The notes under the pieces were generated by a model. The model was not told the DNA's origin. It did not search any database and saw nothing but the letters and a program-made list of their open reading frames with translations. Shown here piece by piece: positions 9,701-16,954 of a stretch of DNA of 64,000 nt. Source of the DNA: Bacteroides intestinalis (lineage in GTDB: Bacteria > Bacteroidota > Bacteroidia > Bacteroidales > Bacteroidaceae); assembly GCF_003464595.1 (NCBI RefSeq), contig NZ_QRZF01000009.1:1-64000 (forward strand). Reading direction: 5' to 3'. Position numbers and translations under genes: made by a program. Each line of letters opens with the position of its first letter. The stretch's first letter is position 1.

Positions 9701-10674
9701 GATACAGTACAGGAATCATGGGATATACCGAGCATAGCGGATCATGGGAGGATGAAAAGGAAATCGTCCAAGGGTATCTCAATAATATGGGTGCCGCTTA
9801 TGGTGATGAAGATAACTGGGGTGAGGTTCAGAAAGATTTGTTTGCCTCCGCCCTCTCCGAAACGGATGTAGTGATTCAGCCGCGGCAGAGTAATACGTGG
9901 GGACCTATTTCATTGGACCACGTATATGAATTCACCGGCGGATTATCTCTTACTGTAAAAACACTGACGGGTAAAGAACCGGATGCTTATATGGCCGATT
10001 ATCGTAATCGTACCAACCGCCGTATGCAGGAGACCAAAGAGGCGATTGCTGTGGAAACGCGGGCTACGATACTGAATCCGACATTCATACAGGAACGGAT
10101 GAAAGGCGGTGCAGGTTCGGCACAAATGTTCGGAGAGATTTTCCGCAATATCTTTGGCTGGCATGTAATGCGTCCGTCGGCAATGGATAAGGAGATATTT
10201 AATGACCTGTACCGGATGTATATTCAGGATGAAAATAAACTCGGAATACAGGATTATTTTCTCCGGGTGAATCCGGCATCCTATCAGGCTATGACTGCGG
10301 TGATGCTGGAAAGTGCACGGAAAGGCTATTGGAAAGCAAGCCCTGAAGAGTTGAAAGCAACAGCTGCACTACATGCACAAATAACCCGTGAGAAGGGTGC
10401 CGCCTGCACGGAGTTTGTATGCGATAATGCCAAATTACAGTCGTTCGTTGCGGATAATCTGGATGCGAAAGAAAAACAGGAATTCAATCAGGATATGAAA
10501 GCAATATATGAAGCCGCTTCGGCCAATGGAAAAGATGTAGTATTGAAAGAAAAGAAGCTGACACCGGAACAGGTAGCGCAGAAACGTACAACAAACGGAT
10601 TAGTGATTGGAGGCGTGGTACTGGTGGTGTTCATTGGACTGGTTGCATTAATCAAAAGAAGGAAAAGTAAATAA
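6763..10674 (+). CDS. CobN/HmuS-like membrane-anchored chelatase large subunit
   Basis: The start is placed at the ATG overlapping the previous stop, giving 1303 residues beginning MNKKRTGIILG; a longer reading lacks a plausible start. The protein belongs to the CobN/magnesium chelatase H family. The signature FGTHGNLEYTPGKNVG is present and the length matches CobN (about 1275). Unlike cytoplasmic CobN it has an N-terminal membrane segment (about 6-24) and a C-terminal one (about 1275-1296) followed by KRRKSK, so the catalytic body is probably periplasmic. Bacteroidota HmuS proteins are of this kind and have been linked to removing iron from heme. No CobS/CobT or ChlI/ChlD ATPase gene is in the window; instead a proton-channel pair follows. 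Its reaction (cobalt insertion or metal removal) is undecided. Confidence 0.85.
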   Translation: MNKKRTGIILGCIIAVVIACFAAYNYWWAPTRILIINPLPAQAADIALNNDCSHIRVKCIKMEEVKDLSGYDAIMMYGRGLFLDETQVAELERVAAKGIPVFTNALRHFNFIVNHNITPEQQETLQMYFQNACRQNYRNALRYLRHISTPHRLGDRSFENPIELPNNLFYHQEYGQYFKTPQELTEYLKQKQLYHEGGRNLAFISGISFPVEGTRAHVDTLISRLTQAGFNIYPITGSGKGREDLIRTLHPDGLIYLPMGRLGNDSLINWLHQENIPLFMPFPLVQPREEWLNPNVPVSGGTLTARVVVPEIDGGMAPLCISTQNENEEGYILHTPEPERMDALVEHISKYMSLRDKSNKDKRVAICYFKTPGKDALLASGMEVIPSLYNFLKRLRNEGYDVSNLPATVEEFGNRIYRDGSVMGSYAKGAQEQFLKTAHPVWLSTGQYETWAKEVILPEKYKEVTDRYGDAPGNLLATEDSIAIACLRFGNVLLFPQPRPALGDDDFKLVHGMPVAPPHSYLAPYLYMQKGFKADALIHFGTHGNLEYTPGKNVGLSQADWSEALVGNLPHFYFYTTGNVGEGIIAKRRTHAVLVTHLTPPYAESGMRQRYNQLLEDIHKLLDEGTEGHRMLGMRVKKETVHLGLHRDLELDSVPDNPYTAEELERLDAFTEEIANEKMLGAYYTMGEPYSERDLLQTTLAVSADALAYETAKTDRDKGKITTEQLQDFTYIAHHYLPTAKKRLMAMLQNPPRDTVAIAPDLRPALRYREQLIASTANEFNAMVRGLNGGTVLPAPGGDPVLNPNVLPTGRNMYSVNAETTPNPRAWEDGKRLAEATLKQYTGKHGEYPRKVSYTFWAGEFITTEGATLAQVFWMLGVEPVRDGQGRVVDLRLVPSEELGRPRINVVVQVSGQLRDIAGSRLKLLTDAVRLASEAKDGAYPNYVASGTVLQEKLLVEKGTSPKRAREMSVMRVFGPVNSGYSTGIMGYTEHSGSWEDEKEIVQGYLNNMGAAYGDEDNWGEVQKDLFASALSETDVVIQPRQSNTWGPISLDHVYEFTGGLSLTVKTLTGKEPDAYMADYRNRTNRRMQETKEAIAVETRATILNPTFIQERMKGGAGSAQMFGEIFRNIFGWHVMRPSAMDKEIFNDLYRMYIQDENKLGIQDYFLRVNPASYQAMTAVMLESARKGYWKASPEELKATAALHAQITREKGAACTEFVCDNAKLQSFVADNLDAKEKQEFNQDMKAIYEAASANGKDVVLKEKKLTPEQVAQKRTTNGLVIGGVVLVVFIGLVALIKRRKSK

Positions 10675-10682
10675 CTTCATAA

Positions 10683-10764
10683 TGATTAGTGTTTAGTGAT
10701 AAGTGATTAGCACCATGCGGAGTAATAGCGCAGCCACTAATCACTTATCACTAAACACTAATCA
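10683..10764. repeat. 28-bp perfect inverted repeat within the operon
   Basis: Arms 10683-10710 and 10737-10764 are perfect complements around a 26-base loop, between the CobN-like gene and the next membrane gene. The arms contain the phrase tcacttatcactaaacact, which recurs just before cbiL at 33954. There is no T-run after the right arm. It may protect or process the transcript, or may be a dispersed intergenic repeat. Confidence 0.85.
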
Positions 10765-10792
10765 CTAACAATTTACCATTCACCCAATAACT

Positions 10793-11350
10793 ATGAATTA
10801 CGTCATTCCCATATTAGCAATCTTCATCACCCTCAGCTTCCTGCTGAAGGTCGGCTTCTACCCCCGTTGGGGAACGTGGCTGACAGCGTTATGTTGTGCC
10901 CTATTTGTTTTACTCATTACCCCTTGGGTAACCGAGCAATCTAAGACAGCAATAGCAGCCTTTTTTGCTTCCCGGGAGAAAATGCTAGATGTATCTGTTT
11001 GTATCACACTGGAAGCCGCCATCCTGATAACCTTTTGCTTCGACTGCTTCTCCGGAATGCGTACAAGAGACACTGCATTCAAACGAAGCGTCACCTTCCT
11101 GCTCCACCTTTACCCCGGTTTATTGATAGGTGGCGTACTATGCTATATACTGGCTGAATTATTATTCTCTTTTCCGGGCATTGATTTCAATATGCTCTCG
11201 TGGATAGTAGGCACCACCACATTCTTACTTATTGGTATCGGTGCCCGATTGCTACAAATCCTATTGGGAGATAAAGCCCTGCGCCTCGAAGTCCTTTTTA
11301 TTGTAAACATATTCATAGTCGTACTGAGCATCATAGCTACCGGCTACTAA
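10793..11350 (+). CDS. small polytopic membrane protein (HmuT-position)
   Basis: This 185-residue protein has about five membrane segments (near 4-20, 27-46, 67-90, 103-127, 138-160 and a final one at 164-184) and almost no soluble part. I recognise no domain. Its place between a CobN-like chelatase and an ExbB-like channel is the same as the small hydrophobic protein in hmuSTUV-type clusters, so it is probably a subunit or membrane partner of that complex. It starts 118 bases after the CobN-like gene, across a strong inverted repeat, and precedes the ExbB-like gene by 34 bases. Confidence 0.65.
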   Translation: MNYVIPILAIFITLSFLLKVGFYPRWGTWLTALCCALFVLLITPWVTEQSKTAIAAFFASREKMLDVSVCITLEAAILITFCFDCFSGMRTRDTAFKRSVTFLLHLYPGLLIGGVLCYILAELLFSFPGIDFNMLSWIVGTTTFLLIGIGARLLQILLGDKALRLEVLFIVNIFIVVLSIIATGY

Positions 11351-11384
11351 ATAAACAGTAACTACTAAAATTATAAATATCATT

Positions 11385-11984
11385 ATGGAAACCATTTCAA
11401 ACTCACTTTTCTGGATATCCAACGGACTACTTGTTCCGGTCATCGTATTATTACTCCTGTTCTTCCTCCGCGCCATTATCCTTGCCGGAGGTTTCTTCGG
11501 AGAATTCTACCAACGGATGAAACTACAAAAGCAACTCTCCGAAATGTTAGAAACCATCACTCCTGAAAACATTAACGAACAGTTACAGAGCTTGCCCCAA
11601 GCCGGGAAACAACCTTTGCTCCGTTGCCTGAAAAAGCTTGCCGAACACCGCGATAACGCCGCCTACTGCGAACGCCTGCTTGCCAACTTCGAAGTAGACG
11701 CCGAAAAAGAACTGGGACGCTCGCGCACTTTCATCAAACTCGGTCCGATGCTGGGATTGATGGGAACACTGATTCCGATGGGTCCCGCCCTTGTCGGACT
11801 GGCTACAGGAGATATTTCCTCAATGGCTTACAATATGCAGATAGCCTTTGCCACCACCGTGGTCGGTATGGTGATTGCCGCAGTCGGCGTCATCACTCTG
11901 CAAGTGAAACAACGCTGGTATGCCCGTGAAATAAATGATCTGGAATATCTGGACAAGACTCTGCGAAACAAAACCAATGAATAA
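11385..11984 (+). CDS. MotA/TolQ/ExbB-family proton channel protein
   Basis: This 199-residue protein has an N-terminal membrane segment (about 12-34), a cytoplasmic helical part, and two C-terminal membrane segments. The conserved MLGLMGTLIPMGPAL and IAFATTVVGMVIAAVG stretches are typical of the MotA/TolQ/ExbB domain. Such proteins use proton flow to drive work across the envelope. It is followed 21 bases later by a DUF2149 protein that could be its ExbD-like partner. Because it sits with a CobN-like chelatase rather than with tonB, it probably energises the chelatase complex; this is inference from position. Confidence 0.85.
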   Translation: METISNSLFWISNGLLVPVIVLLLLFFLRAIILAGGFFGEFYQRMKLQKQLSEMLETITPENINEQLQSLPQAGKQPLLRCLKKLAEHRDNAAYCERLLANFEVDAEKELGRSRTFIKLGPMLGLMGTLIPMGPALVGLATGDISSMAYNMQIAFATTVVGMVIAAVGVITLQVKQRWYAREINDLEYLDKTLRNKTNE

Positions 11985-12005
11985 CTCTCAGCCCCATAAA
12001 AAAAT

Positions 12006-12332
12006 ATGAAACGAAACAGACTGCTTCACAACCAAACGGACTCCGACCCGATGGGTACGGTAGCTAACCTTTTTGATGTAGCCATGGTCTTTGCCGTCGC
12101 ACTGATGGTTGCCCTCGTCACCCGCTTCAACATGACGGAAATGTTTTCCAAAGAAGACTTCACTATGGTGAAGAATCCCGGAAAAGAGAATATGGAAATC
12201 ATTACGAAAGAAGGACAGGAAATCAAGCGATACACTCCCAGCGAGGAACAGGAAACTTCCGGCAAGCGAGGGAAAAAAGTCGGTGTAGCCTACCAACTGG
12301 AAAGTGGAGAAATTATCTATGTTCCGGAATAA
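12006..12332 (+). CDS. DUF2149 single-span protein, ExbD-like in layout
   Basis: This 108-residue protein has one membrane segment (about 22-42). An aspartate (Asp24, in NLFDVAMVFAVAL) stands at the start of the span, as in ExbD/TolR, where such an Asp carries protons. The C-terminal part (about 45-108) would be periplasmic. DUF2149 genes are regular neighbours of MotA/ExbB genes in hmu-like clusters. No ExbD domain is recognisable beyond this layout, so the functional parallel is inference. It is the last gene before a terminator-like hairpin at 12405. Confidence 0.7.
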   Translation: MKRNRLLHNQTDSDPMGTVANLFDVAMVFAVALMVALVTRFNMTEMFSKEDFTMVKNPGKENMEIITKEGQEIKRYTPSEEQETSGKRGKKVGVAYQLESGEIIYVPE

Positions 12333-12404
12333 TGATAGACATCCGTCACCCTTTGAATAAAAGTTAAAGAGTCCATACCTATAAACAAGGGTTTTTAACA
12401 ATAG

Positions 12405-12430
12405 AAATACCCATCAGTGGGTATTTTCTT
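12405..12430 (+). terminator. hairpin terminator after the riboswitch operon
   Basis: aaataccca (12405-12413) pairs perfectly with tgggtattt (12418-12426) around tcag, followed by tctt. The T-run is short. It lies just before a fresh promoter, which marks an operon boundary. Confidence 0.55.
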
Positions 12431-12446
12431 ACCCTCATCTTCCCCA

Positions 12447-12454
12447 TATCTTTG
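12447..12454 (+). promoter_or_regulatory. promoter -7 element for the second TonB receptor
   Basis: TATCTTTG fits TAnnTTTG and lies 24 bases before the ATG at 12479. No cobalamin riboswitch sequence lies between, so this unit is not directly under the riboswitch. Confidence 0.6.
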
Positions 12455-12478
12455 CATTTCCAAACAAACGATAATTTT

Positions 12479-14539
12479 ATGATAAAGCAAAGATTCTTAA
12501 CGACTCTCTTAATGGGAAGTATCGCTGCCGGTGCATGGGCACAGGCTGATAAAGGTGAAACTTCCGTAGATAAAACTGTGGATTTGAATCCTGTAGTAGT
12601 AACCGGTACGGGTACGCACCAGCGACTGAAAAATACTCCGGCACCGGTATCCGTCATCACCGCTAACGAAATAAAACGTGCCGGAATCACGGATTTCCAA
12701 CAGGCCATGACCATGATGGTTCCTTCTCTCTCATTCTCCCCGAATGCCATGGGTTCGTATCTGATGATGAACGGACTTTCCAATAAATATGTACTGATAC
12801 TGATTAACGGACGTAAAGTGACGGGGGATATCAGCGGTAATATCGACATCAGCCAGATAGACATGAGCCGTGTGAAGCGTATCGAAGTTTTAAACGGCGC
12901 AGCTTCTTCGCTCTATGGTTCGGATGCGATTGCCGGTGTTATCAACATCATCACCAACCAGCCGAAAGATGAAATCTCCTTCACCACCAACAGCCGTTAT
13001 ACAAGAAAGAATCAGTTTTCACAAGGTCTCAACCTGGACATTGCCAAAGGAAAGCTCGCCTCTTACACTGCTTATAAATACGATCACTCGGATGGCTGGC
13101 AGAACAGTGGCCTGACTGTAGACAAGAATGATGATCTGGTTGAAACCCTCGATCAGCTTTCCATCGGCTACAGCATGAATAACTTTTCGCAGCAATTCAA
13201 CTATGATGCTACGGATAAACTCTCGTTCTATGCCAACGGCGGATATTATTGGCGTATGACCGACCGCCCTGCCAAACGCGACGGCATGACAGGCGGAAAT
13301 GATTATAATACGCATTACGAAGGCTACAACTGGGGTACAGGAGCCAAGTACAGACTGAATAAACGTTCCTCCATCCAGTTGGATTATGTAGGCAACAATT
13401 ATACTTCGCGCTACAAATACATGCTGGCAGCCGGTGATTACCAACCGGGTGACTACGCATTCACCAAAAGACAGAAGTTCCATGATGCCGAACTGAAAGG
13501 TATCTTCGGTTTCACCACCAACAGTACCACTGTCTTCGGAGTGGACTACCGCAAGGACATTCTTGTTCGTCCCGATGCCGATGTAGACAAGGGAGTATAT
13601 ACTTTGTCGGGCTACGGACAGCATGAGGTAAAACTGTGGGATCACTTCACGGGCATTGTCGGTGCACGCTATGACTATCATGAACAGGCAGGCGGACGTT
13701 TCACCCCGAAAGTGGCAGCCATGTACAATATTGGAAACTTCAACGTACGTGCCACGTATGCAGCAGGTTTCCGTGCTCCCGGCGTAGACGAATTGTATTA
13801 CAGCATGTTCAAGAAAATGGGTAGCAAATACACTATCTCCATCGGTGATGCTGACCTGAAGCCTGAACACAGCAACTACTACTCCGTCAATATGGAATAT
13901 CGCACCAACCGTTTCAGTGCCTCTGTTACGGGATATCTGAATTATCTGACAGATATGGTGTCTTCCAAAGTAACCGCATTCAATGATTTGTCCGCTGAGG
14001 CCCAGCAGCAACTGAAGGAAGAATTCCCCGAACTGGCAGACTTATCATCTACCAAGAATGTAAACCTGAAAGAATACATCAACTTTGAAAAGGCTACCGT
14101 CCGTGGTTTTGAGGTGAGTTTGTCAGGCAATCCGTTCGCCGGCTTTACGCTGAATGGTAACTATACCTACGCTTATGCCCGTGGTAAAGGTGAAGAAGGC
14201 TGGCAAAATATTCAACGCAGCATCCGCCACACTGCAACCATCAGCGGAAACTATGCACATTCATGGGGTGACTACACCATGAACCTCAACCTGAACGGTC
14301 GTCTGCAAAGCAAATGCTACTATCCGGGAGATGCCGACGGAGATGCTCCGGGTTACGGTATCTGGAACCTGAACACTCGCCACTCCTTCGACTGTTTCAG
14401 CAGTTTCTTCCTGGAACCCGGTATCGGTATCGACAATATCTTCAACAAGAGAGATATGAGACCTCTGACGAAGAACTTCACCCTGTACTCACCGGGACGT
14501 ATGTTGGTGGTGAGTCTGACTTTAAAACTAAAGAATTAA
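12479..14539 (+). CDS. TonB-dependent receptor, BtuB/HmuR-like
   Basis: The ATG at 12479 is preferred because an upstream TTG overlaps the promoter. The 686-residue product has a signal peptide (1 to about 20, ending AWAQ), a plug domain without the CarboxypepD_reg extension (VVVTGTGTHQRLKNTPAPVS to VINIITN), and a barrel with an FRAP motif at 431-434 (AAGFRAPGVDELYY). FRAP plus NPxL-like motifs are found in heme receptors such as HmuR, but related barrels carry B12, so both remain possible. The gene is followed 22 bases later by an exported CbiK, which ties it to cobalt or tetrapyrrole handling. Classical HmuR-type receptors normally precede hmuSTUV; here the receptor follows that block. Confidence 0.88.
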   Translation: MIKQRFLTTLLMGSIAAGAWAQADKGETSVDKTVDLNPVVVTGTGTHQRLKNTPAPVSVITANEIKRAGITDFQQAMTMMVPSLSFSPNAMGSYLMMNGLSNKYVLILINGRKVTGDISGNIDISQIDMSRVKRIEVLNGAASSLYGSDAIAGVINIITNQPKDEISFTTNSRYTRKNQFSQGLNLDIAKGKLASYTAYKYDHSDGWQNSGLTVDKNDDLVETLDQLSIGYSMNNFSQQFNYDATDKLSFYANGGYYWRMTDRPAKRDGMTGGNDYNTHYEGYNWGTGAKYRLNKRSSIQLDYVGNNYTSRYKYMLAAGDYQPGDYAFTKRQKFHDAELKGIFGFTTNSTTVFGVDYRKDILVRPDADVDKGVYTLSGYGQHEVKLWDHFTGIVGARYDYHEQAGGRFTPKVAAMYNIGNFNVRATYAAGFRAPGVDELYYSMFKKMGSKYTISIGDADLKPEHSNYYSVNMEYRTNRFSASVTGYLNYLTDMVSSKVTAFNDLSAEAQQQLKEEFPELADLSSTKNVNLKEYINFEKATVRGFEVSLSGNPFAGFTLNGNYTYAYARGKGEEGWQNIQRSIRHTATISGNYAHSWGDYTMNLNLNGRLQSKCYYPGDADGDAPGYGIWNLNTRHSFDCFSSFFLEPGIGIDNIFNKRDMRPLTKNFTLYSPGRMLVVSLTLKLKN

Positions 14540-14561
14540 CGCATAACAACTTATTATTGAT

Positions 14562-15380
14562 ATGAAGCATCTTTTCATCACTTTTTGTTTACTGAGTGTG
14601 GCTCTCTTCTCCTCTGCACAGGGGGAGAAGACCGCCCTTCTCATTACCCATTACGGAAGTTCGGACCCTGATACGCGTGCACTGACGCTCGACGTAATCA
14701 CCCGTGAGGCAAAAGAAACTTTTCCACAGTTTGAAGTGCGCGAAGCGTATATCTCTCCCATTGTTCGGCGCAGGCTGGAGAAGCAAGGCGTTCATAAAGA
14801 CAGTCCGGTAGACGCACTGCTGAAACTCAGAAGCGAAGGATATTCGCACGTACTGATACAGAGTACAACACTGATTGAAGGAAGTGAAATGACTTCCGTC
14901 CGCCGCGATGCGGAGAGCGTGAAGCCCTTCTTTAAAGAAATAAAGGTGGGTAACCCATTGCTTTATACAGTGGAAGATTGCGAAAAGGTAATCGAAATTC
15001 TGACACAGGAACAGCCCGGAAAGAAAGAGGACGTCATCTATGTGGGACACGGCAATCAATTGCCAAGTACCGCCACTTACGCCATGCTGGACTATATGAT
15101 GAAAGCCCACGGACTGAAAAACTTCCACGTCAGCACCATCGAGGGTTATCCTACACTGGACGCTACACTGGCACAGTTGAAGGAGACACGCCCGAAACAA
15201 GTGACACTGATACCGTTGTTGCTGGTATGCGGTAATCATACGAAAGAAGACATCGTCGGAGTATGGAAACCGGAAATGGAAAAAGCAGGTTATCAGGCCA
15301 ATGTCCGTATGCAGGGATTGGGCGAACAACCCGCTATCCGGAAGTTATATATGGAACACATTGAGGCGTTGCTGAAATAG
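14562..15380 (+). CDS. cbiK: CbiK-type cobaltochelatase, exported, copy 2
   Basis: This 272-residue paralogue of the protein at 4304 has His163 (VGHGN), Glu194 (TIEGYP) and His226 (GNHTKED), with the same 31/32 spacing of metal-site residues. The N-terminus MKHLFITFCLLSVALFSSAQ is a signal peptide, so this copy should also be periplasmic. It lacks the extra 25-residue spacer after the signal peptide and the C-terminal tail of copy 1. It is co-transcribed with the second TonB receptor. Two exported CbiK copies, each paired with its own receptor, suggest a receptor-specific task outside the cytoplasm. Neither copy is a good candidate for the cytoplasmic chelatase of corrin synthesis unless the signal sequence is not cleaved. 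Confidence 0.88.
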   Translation: MKHLFITFCLLSVALFSSAQGEKTALLITHYGSSDPDTRALTLDVITREAKETFPQFEVREAYISPIVRRRLEKQGVHKDSPVDALLKLRSEGYSHVLIQSTTLIEGSEMTSVRRDAESVKPFFKEIKVGNPLLYTVEDCEKVIEILTQEQPGKKEDVIYVGHGNQLPSTATYAMLDYMMKAHGLKNFHVSTIEGYPTLDATLAQLKETRPKQVTLIPLLLVCGNHTKEDIVGVWKPEMEKAGYQANVRMQGLGEQPAIRKLYMEHIEALLK

Positions 15381-15458
15381 CTACACCCTTTCCCTCTTAT
15401 GGCTACACCTTTTGCCCCGGATGGCTACACCATTCCAGGCAAAGGGTGTAGCCCTTTT
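15379..15458 (+). terminator. terminator hairpin with 22-bp spaced repeats
   Basis: ggctacaccttttgcc (15401-15416) pairs with ggcaaagggtgtagcc (15438-15453) with one mismatch, followed by cttttta. The word gctacacc recurs every 22 bases (15380, 15402, 15424). It separates the receptor/cbiK unit from the corrin operon. Confidence 0.6.
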
Positions 15459-15495
15459 TACACCCTTTTATACCCGAAATTTAGAGAATAGAATG

Positions 15496-15503
15496 TATCT
15501 TTG
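15496..15503 (+). promoter_or_regulatory. promoter -7 element for the corrin ring operon
   Basis: TATCTTTG fits TAnnTTTG, 21 bases before the ATG at 15525. No riboswitch fold fits in this short leader. Confidence 0.6.
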
Positions 15504-15524
15504 CACGATAGAAATATAAGCGAT

Positions 15525-16943
15525 ATGAAACAGCCAAAGATAATAGTTGCCGGCATCGGACCGGGCAGCGAACAAGACATTACGCCTGCGGTTCTGGAGG
15601 CGGTTCGCGAAGCGGATGTAGTAGTGGGATATAAATATTATTTCCGTTTTATCCAACCTTATCTCCACCCTGAAACAGAATGTATAGATACGGGCATGAA
15701 GCGGGAACGCACTCGTGCGGAACAGGCATTTGAATTGGCGGAACAAGGAAAAACGGTTTGTGTCATCAGTTCCGGCGACGCGGGGATTTATGGAATGACT
15801 CCGCTGATTTACGAGATGAAGCGGGAACGGAACAGCAACGTCGAAGTGATTGCTTTGCCAGGTATCAGTGCTTTTCAGAAAGCGGCTTCACTGCTGGGTG
15901 CTCCTGTGGGACATGATTTCTGTGTGATTTCCCTCTCCGACTTGATGACACCGTGGGAACGGATTGAGCGTCGCATCCGTGCGGCAGCCATGGCTGATTT
16001 CGTAACGGCTGTATACAATCCGAAAAGCGAAGGGCGGTATTGGCAACTCTATCGATTGAAAGAGCTGTTTCTCGCAGAAGGACGTGCTCCGGAGACTCCG
16101 GTAGGTTACGTACGCCAGGCTGGACGGGATGAACAGGAAGTGCATCTGACGACACTCGCCGATTTCAATCCCGAAGAAGTGGACATGTTTACGGTCATCC
16201 TGATTGGTAACTCGCAGTCTTATGCGTGGAACGGCAAGTTCATTACTCCCCGGGGATATTATAACCGTCCGGATAAAGATGAACAACCGACTAAGGGGAT
16301 AGGTCAGGACATCATGATACAAAGTTTCCGGACCATTGAGTCGGAACTAAAGAATAAGAATATTCCTCTGGATCATAAATGGGCTTTGCTGCACGCCATC
16401 CATACCACGGCTGATTTTGAAATGGAAAAGCTGCTGTATACGGACAAAGGTGCTGTGGAAAAGCTTTATCAGAAAATAGCGGACGGTCGGTTGAAAACGA
16501 TTGTTACGGATGTGACGATGGCTGCCAGTGGTATCCGCAAAGGAGCTTTACAACGGCTGGGGGTAGAAGTGAAATGTTATCTTTCCGATGAACGGGTAGC
16601 GGCAATGGCAGCGGAAAAAGGGATCACCCGTACACAAGCCGGTATACGTCTGGCGGTGGAGGAACATCCGGATGCCTTGTTCGTATTCGGTAATGCGCCG
16701 ACGGCTTTGATGGAACTTTGTGATCTGGTACGTAAAGGAAAGGCTGTACCAAGCGGTATTATTGCTGCGCCTGTGGGTTTTGTACATGTACAGGAATCCA
16801 AGCACATGGTGAAGCCGTTCATGGAAATACCCAAACTGATAGTGGAGGGACGAAAAGGAGGAAGTAATTTGGCTGCAACGCTGGTGAATGCAATCTTGTG
16901 CTACAATGATGCGGAACAGTTAAGGCCGGGACGGGATGTTTAA
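15525..16943 (+). CDS. cbiHC: CbiH-CbiC fusion: precorrin-3B C17-methyltransferase / precorrin-8X methylmutase
   Basis: The ATG at 15525 is chosen over an upstream TTG that overlaps the promoter. The product has 472 residues. Residues 1 to about 245 form a tetrapyrrole methylase (IVAGIGPGSEQDITPAV, then VISSGDAGIYGM and TAVYNPKSEGR), matching CobJ/CbiH, which methylates C17 and contracts the ring. From about 265 on it matches CbiC/CobH, which moves the C11 methyl to C12; the catalytic histidine is His293 (HAIHTTADFE), and a FGNAPTAL motif is present. Fusing two non-consecutive steps may help hold labile intermediates. It is the first gene of the corrin operon, with the next starting 11 bases later. 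Confidence 0.93.
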   Translation: MKQPKIIVAGIGPGSEQDITPAVLEAVREADVVVGYKYYFRFIQPYLHPETECIDTGMKRERTRAEQAFELAEQGKTVCVISSGDAGIYGMTPLIYEMKRERNSNVEVIALPGISAFQKAASLLGAPVGHDFCVISLSDLMTPWERIERRIRAAAMADFVTAVYNPKSEGRYWQLYRLKELFLAEGRAPETPVGYVRQAGRDEQEVHLTTLADFNPEEVDMFTVILIGNSQSYAWNGKFITPRGYYNRPDKDEQPTKGIGQDIMIQSFRTIESELKNKNIPLDHKWALLHAIHTTADFEMEKLLYTDKGAVEKLYQKIADGRLKTIVTDVTMAASGIRKGALQRLGVEVKCYLSDERVAAMAAEKGITRTQAGIRLAVEEHPDALFVFGNAPTALMELCDLVRKGKAVPSGIIAAPVGFVHVQESKHMVKPFMEIPKLIVEGRKGGSNLAATLVNAILCYNDAEQLRPGRDV

Positions 16944-16954
16944 ATAGATACGCT

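Noticed and set aside
12452..12478. upstream TTG start of the second TonB receptor
   Set aside because: It falls on the promoter element; the ATG at 12479 begins a clean signal peptide.
13019..14011. 330-codon minus-strand frame opposite the second TonB receptor
   Set aside because: It is entirely antisense to a clear receptor gene and has no domain or signal of its own.
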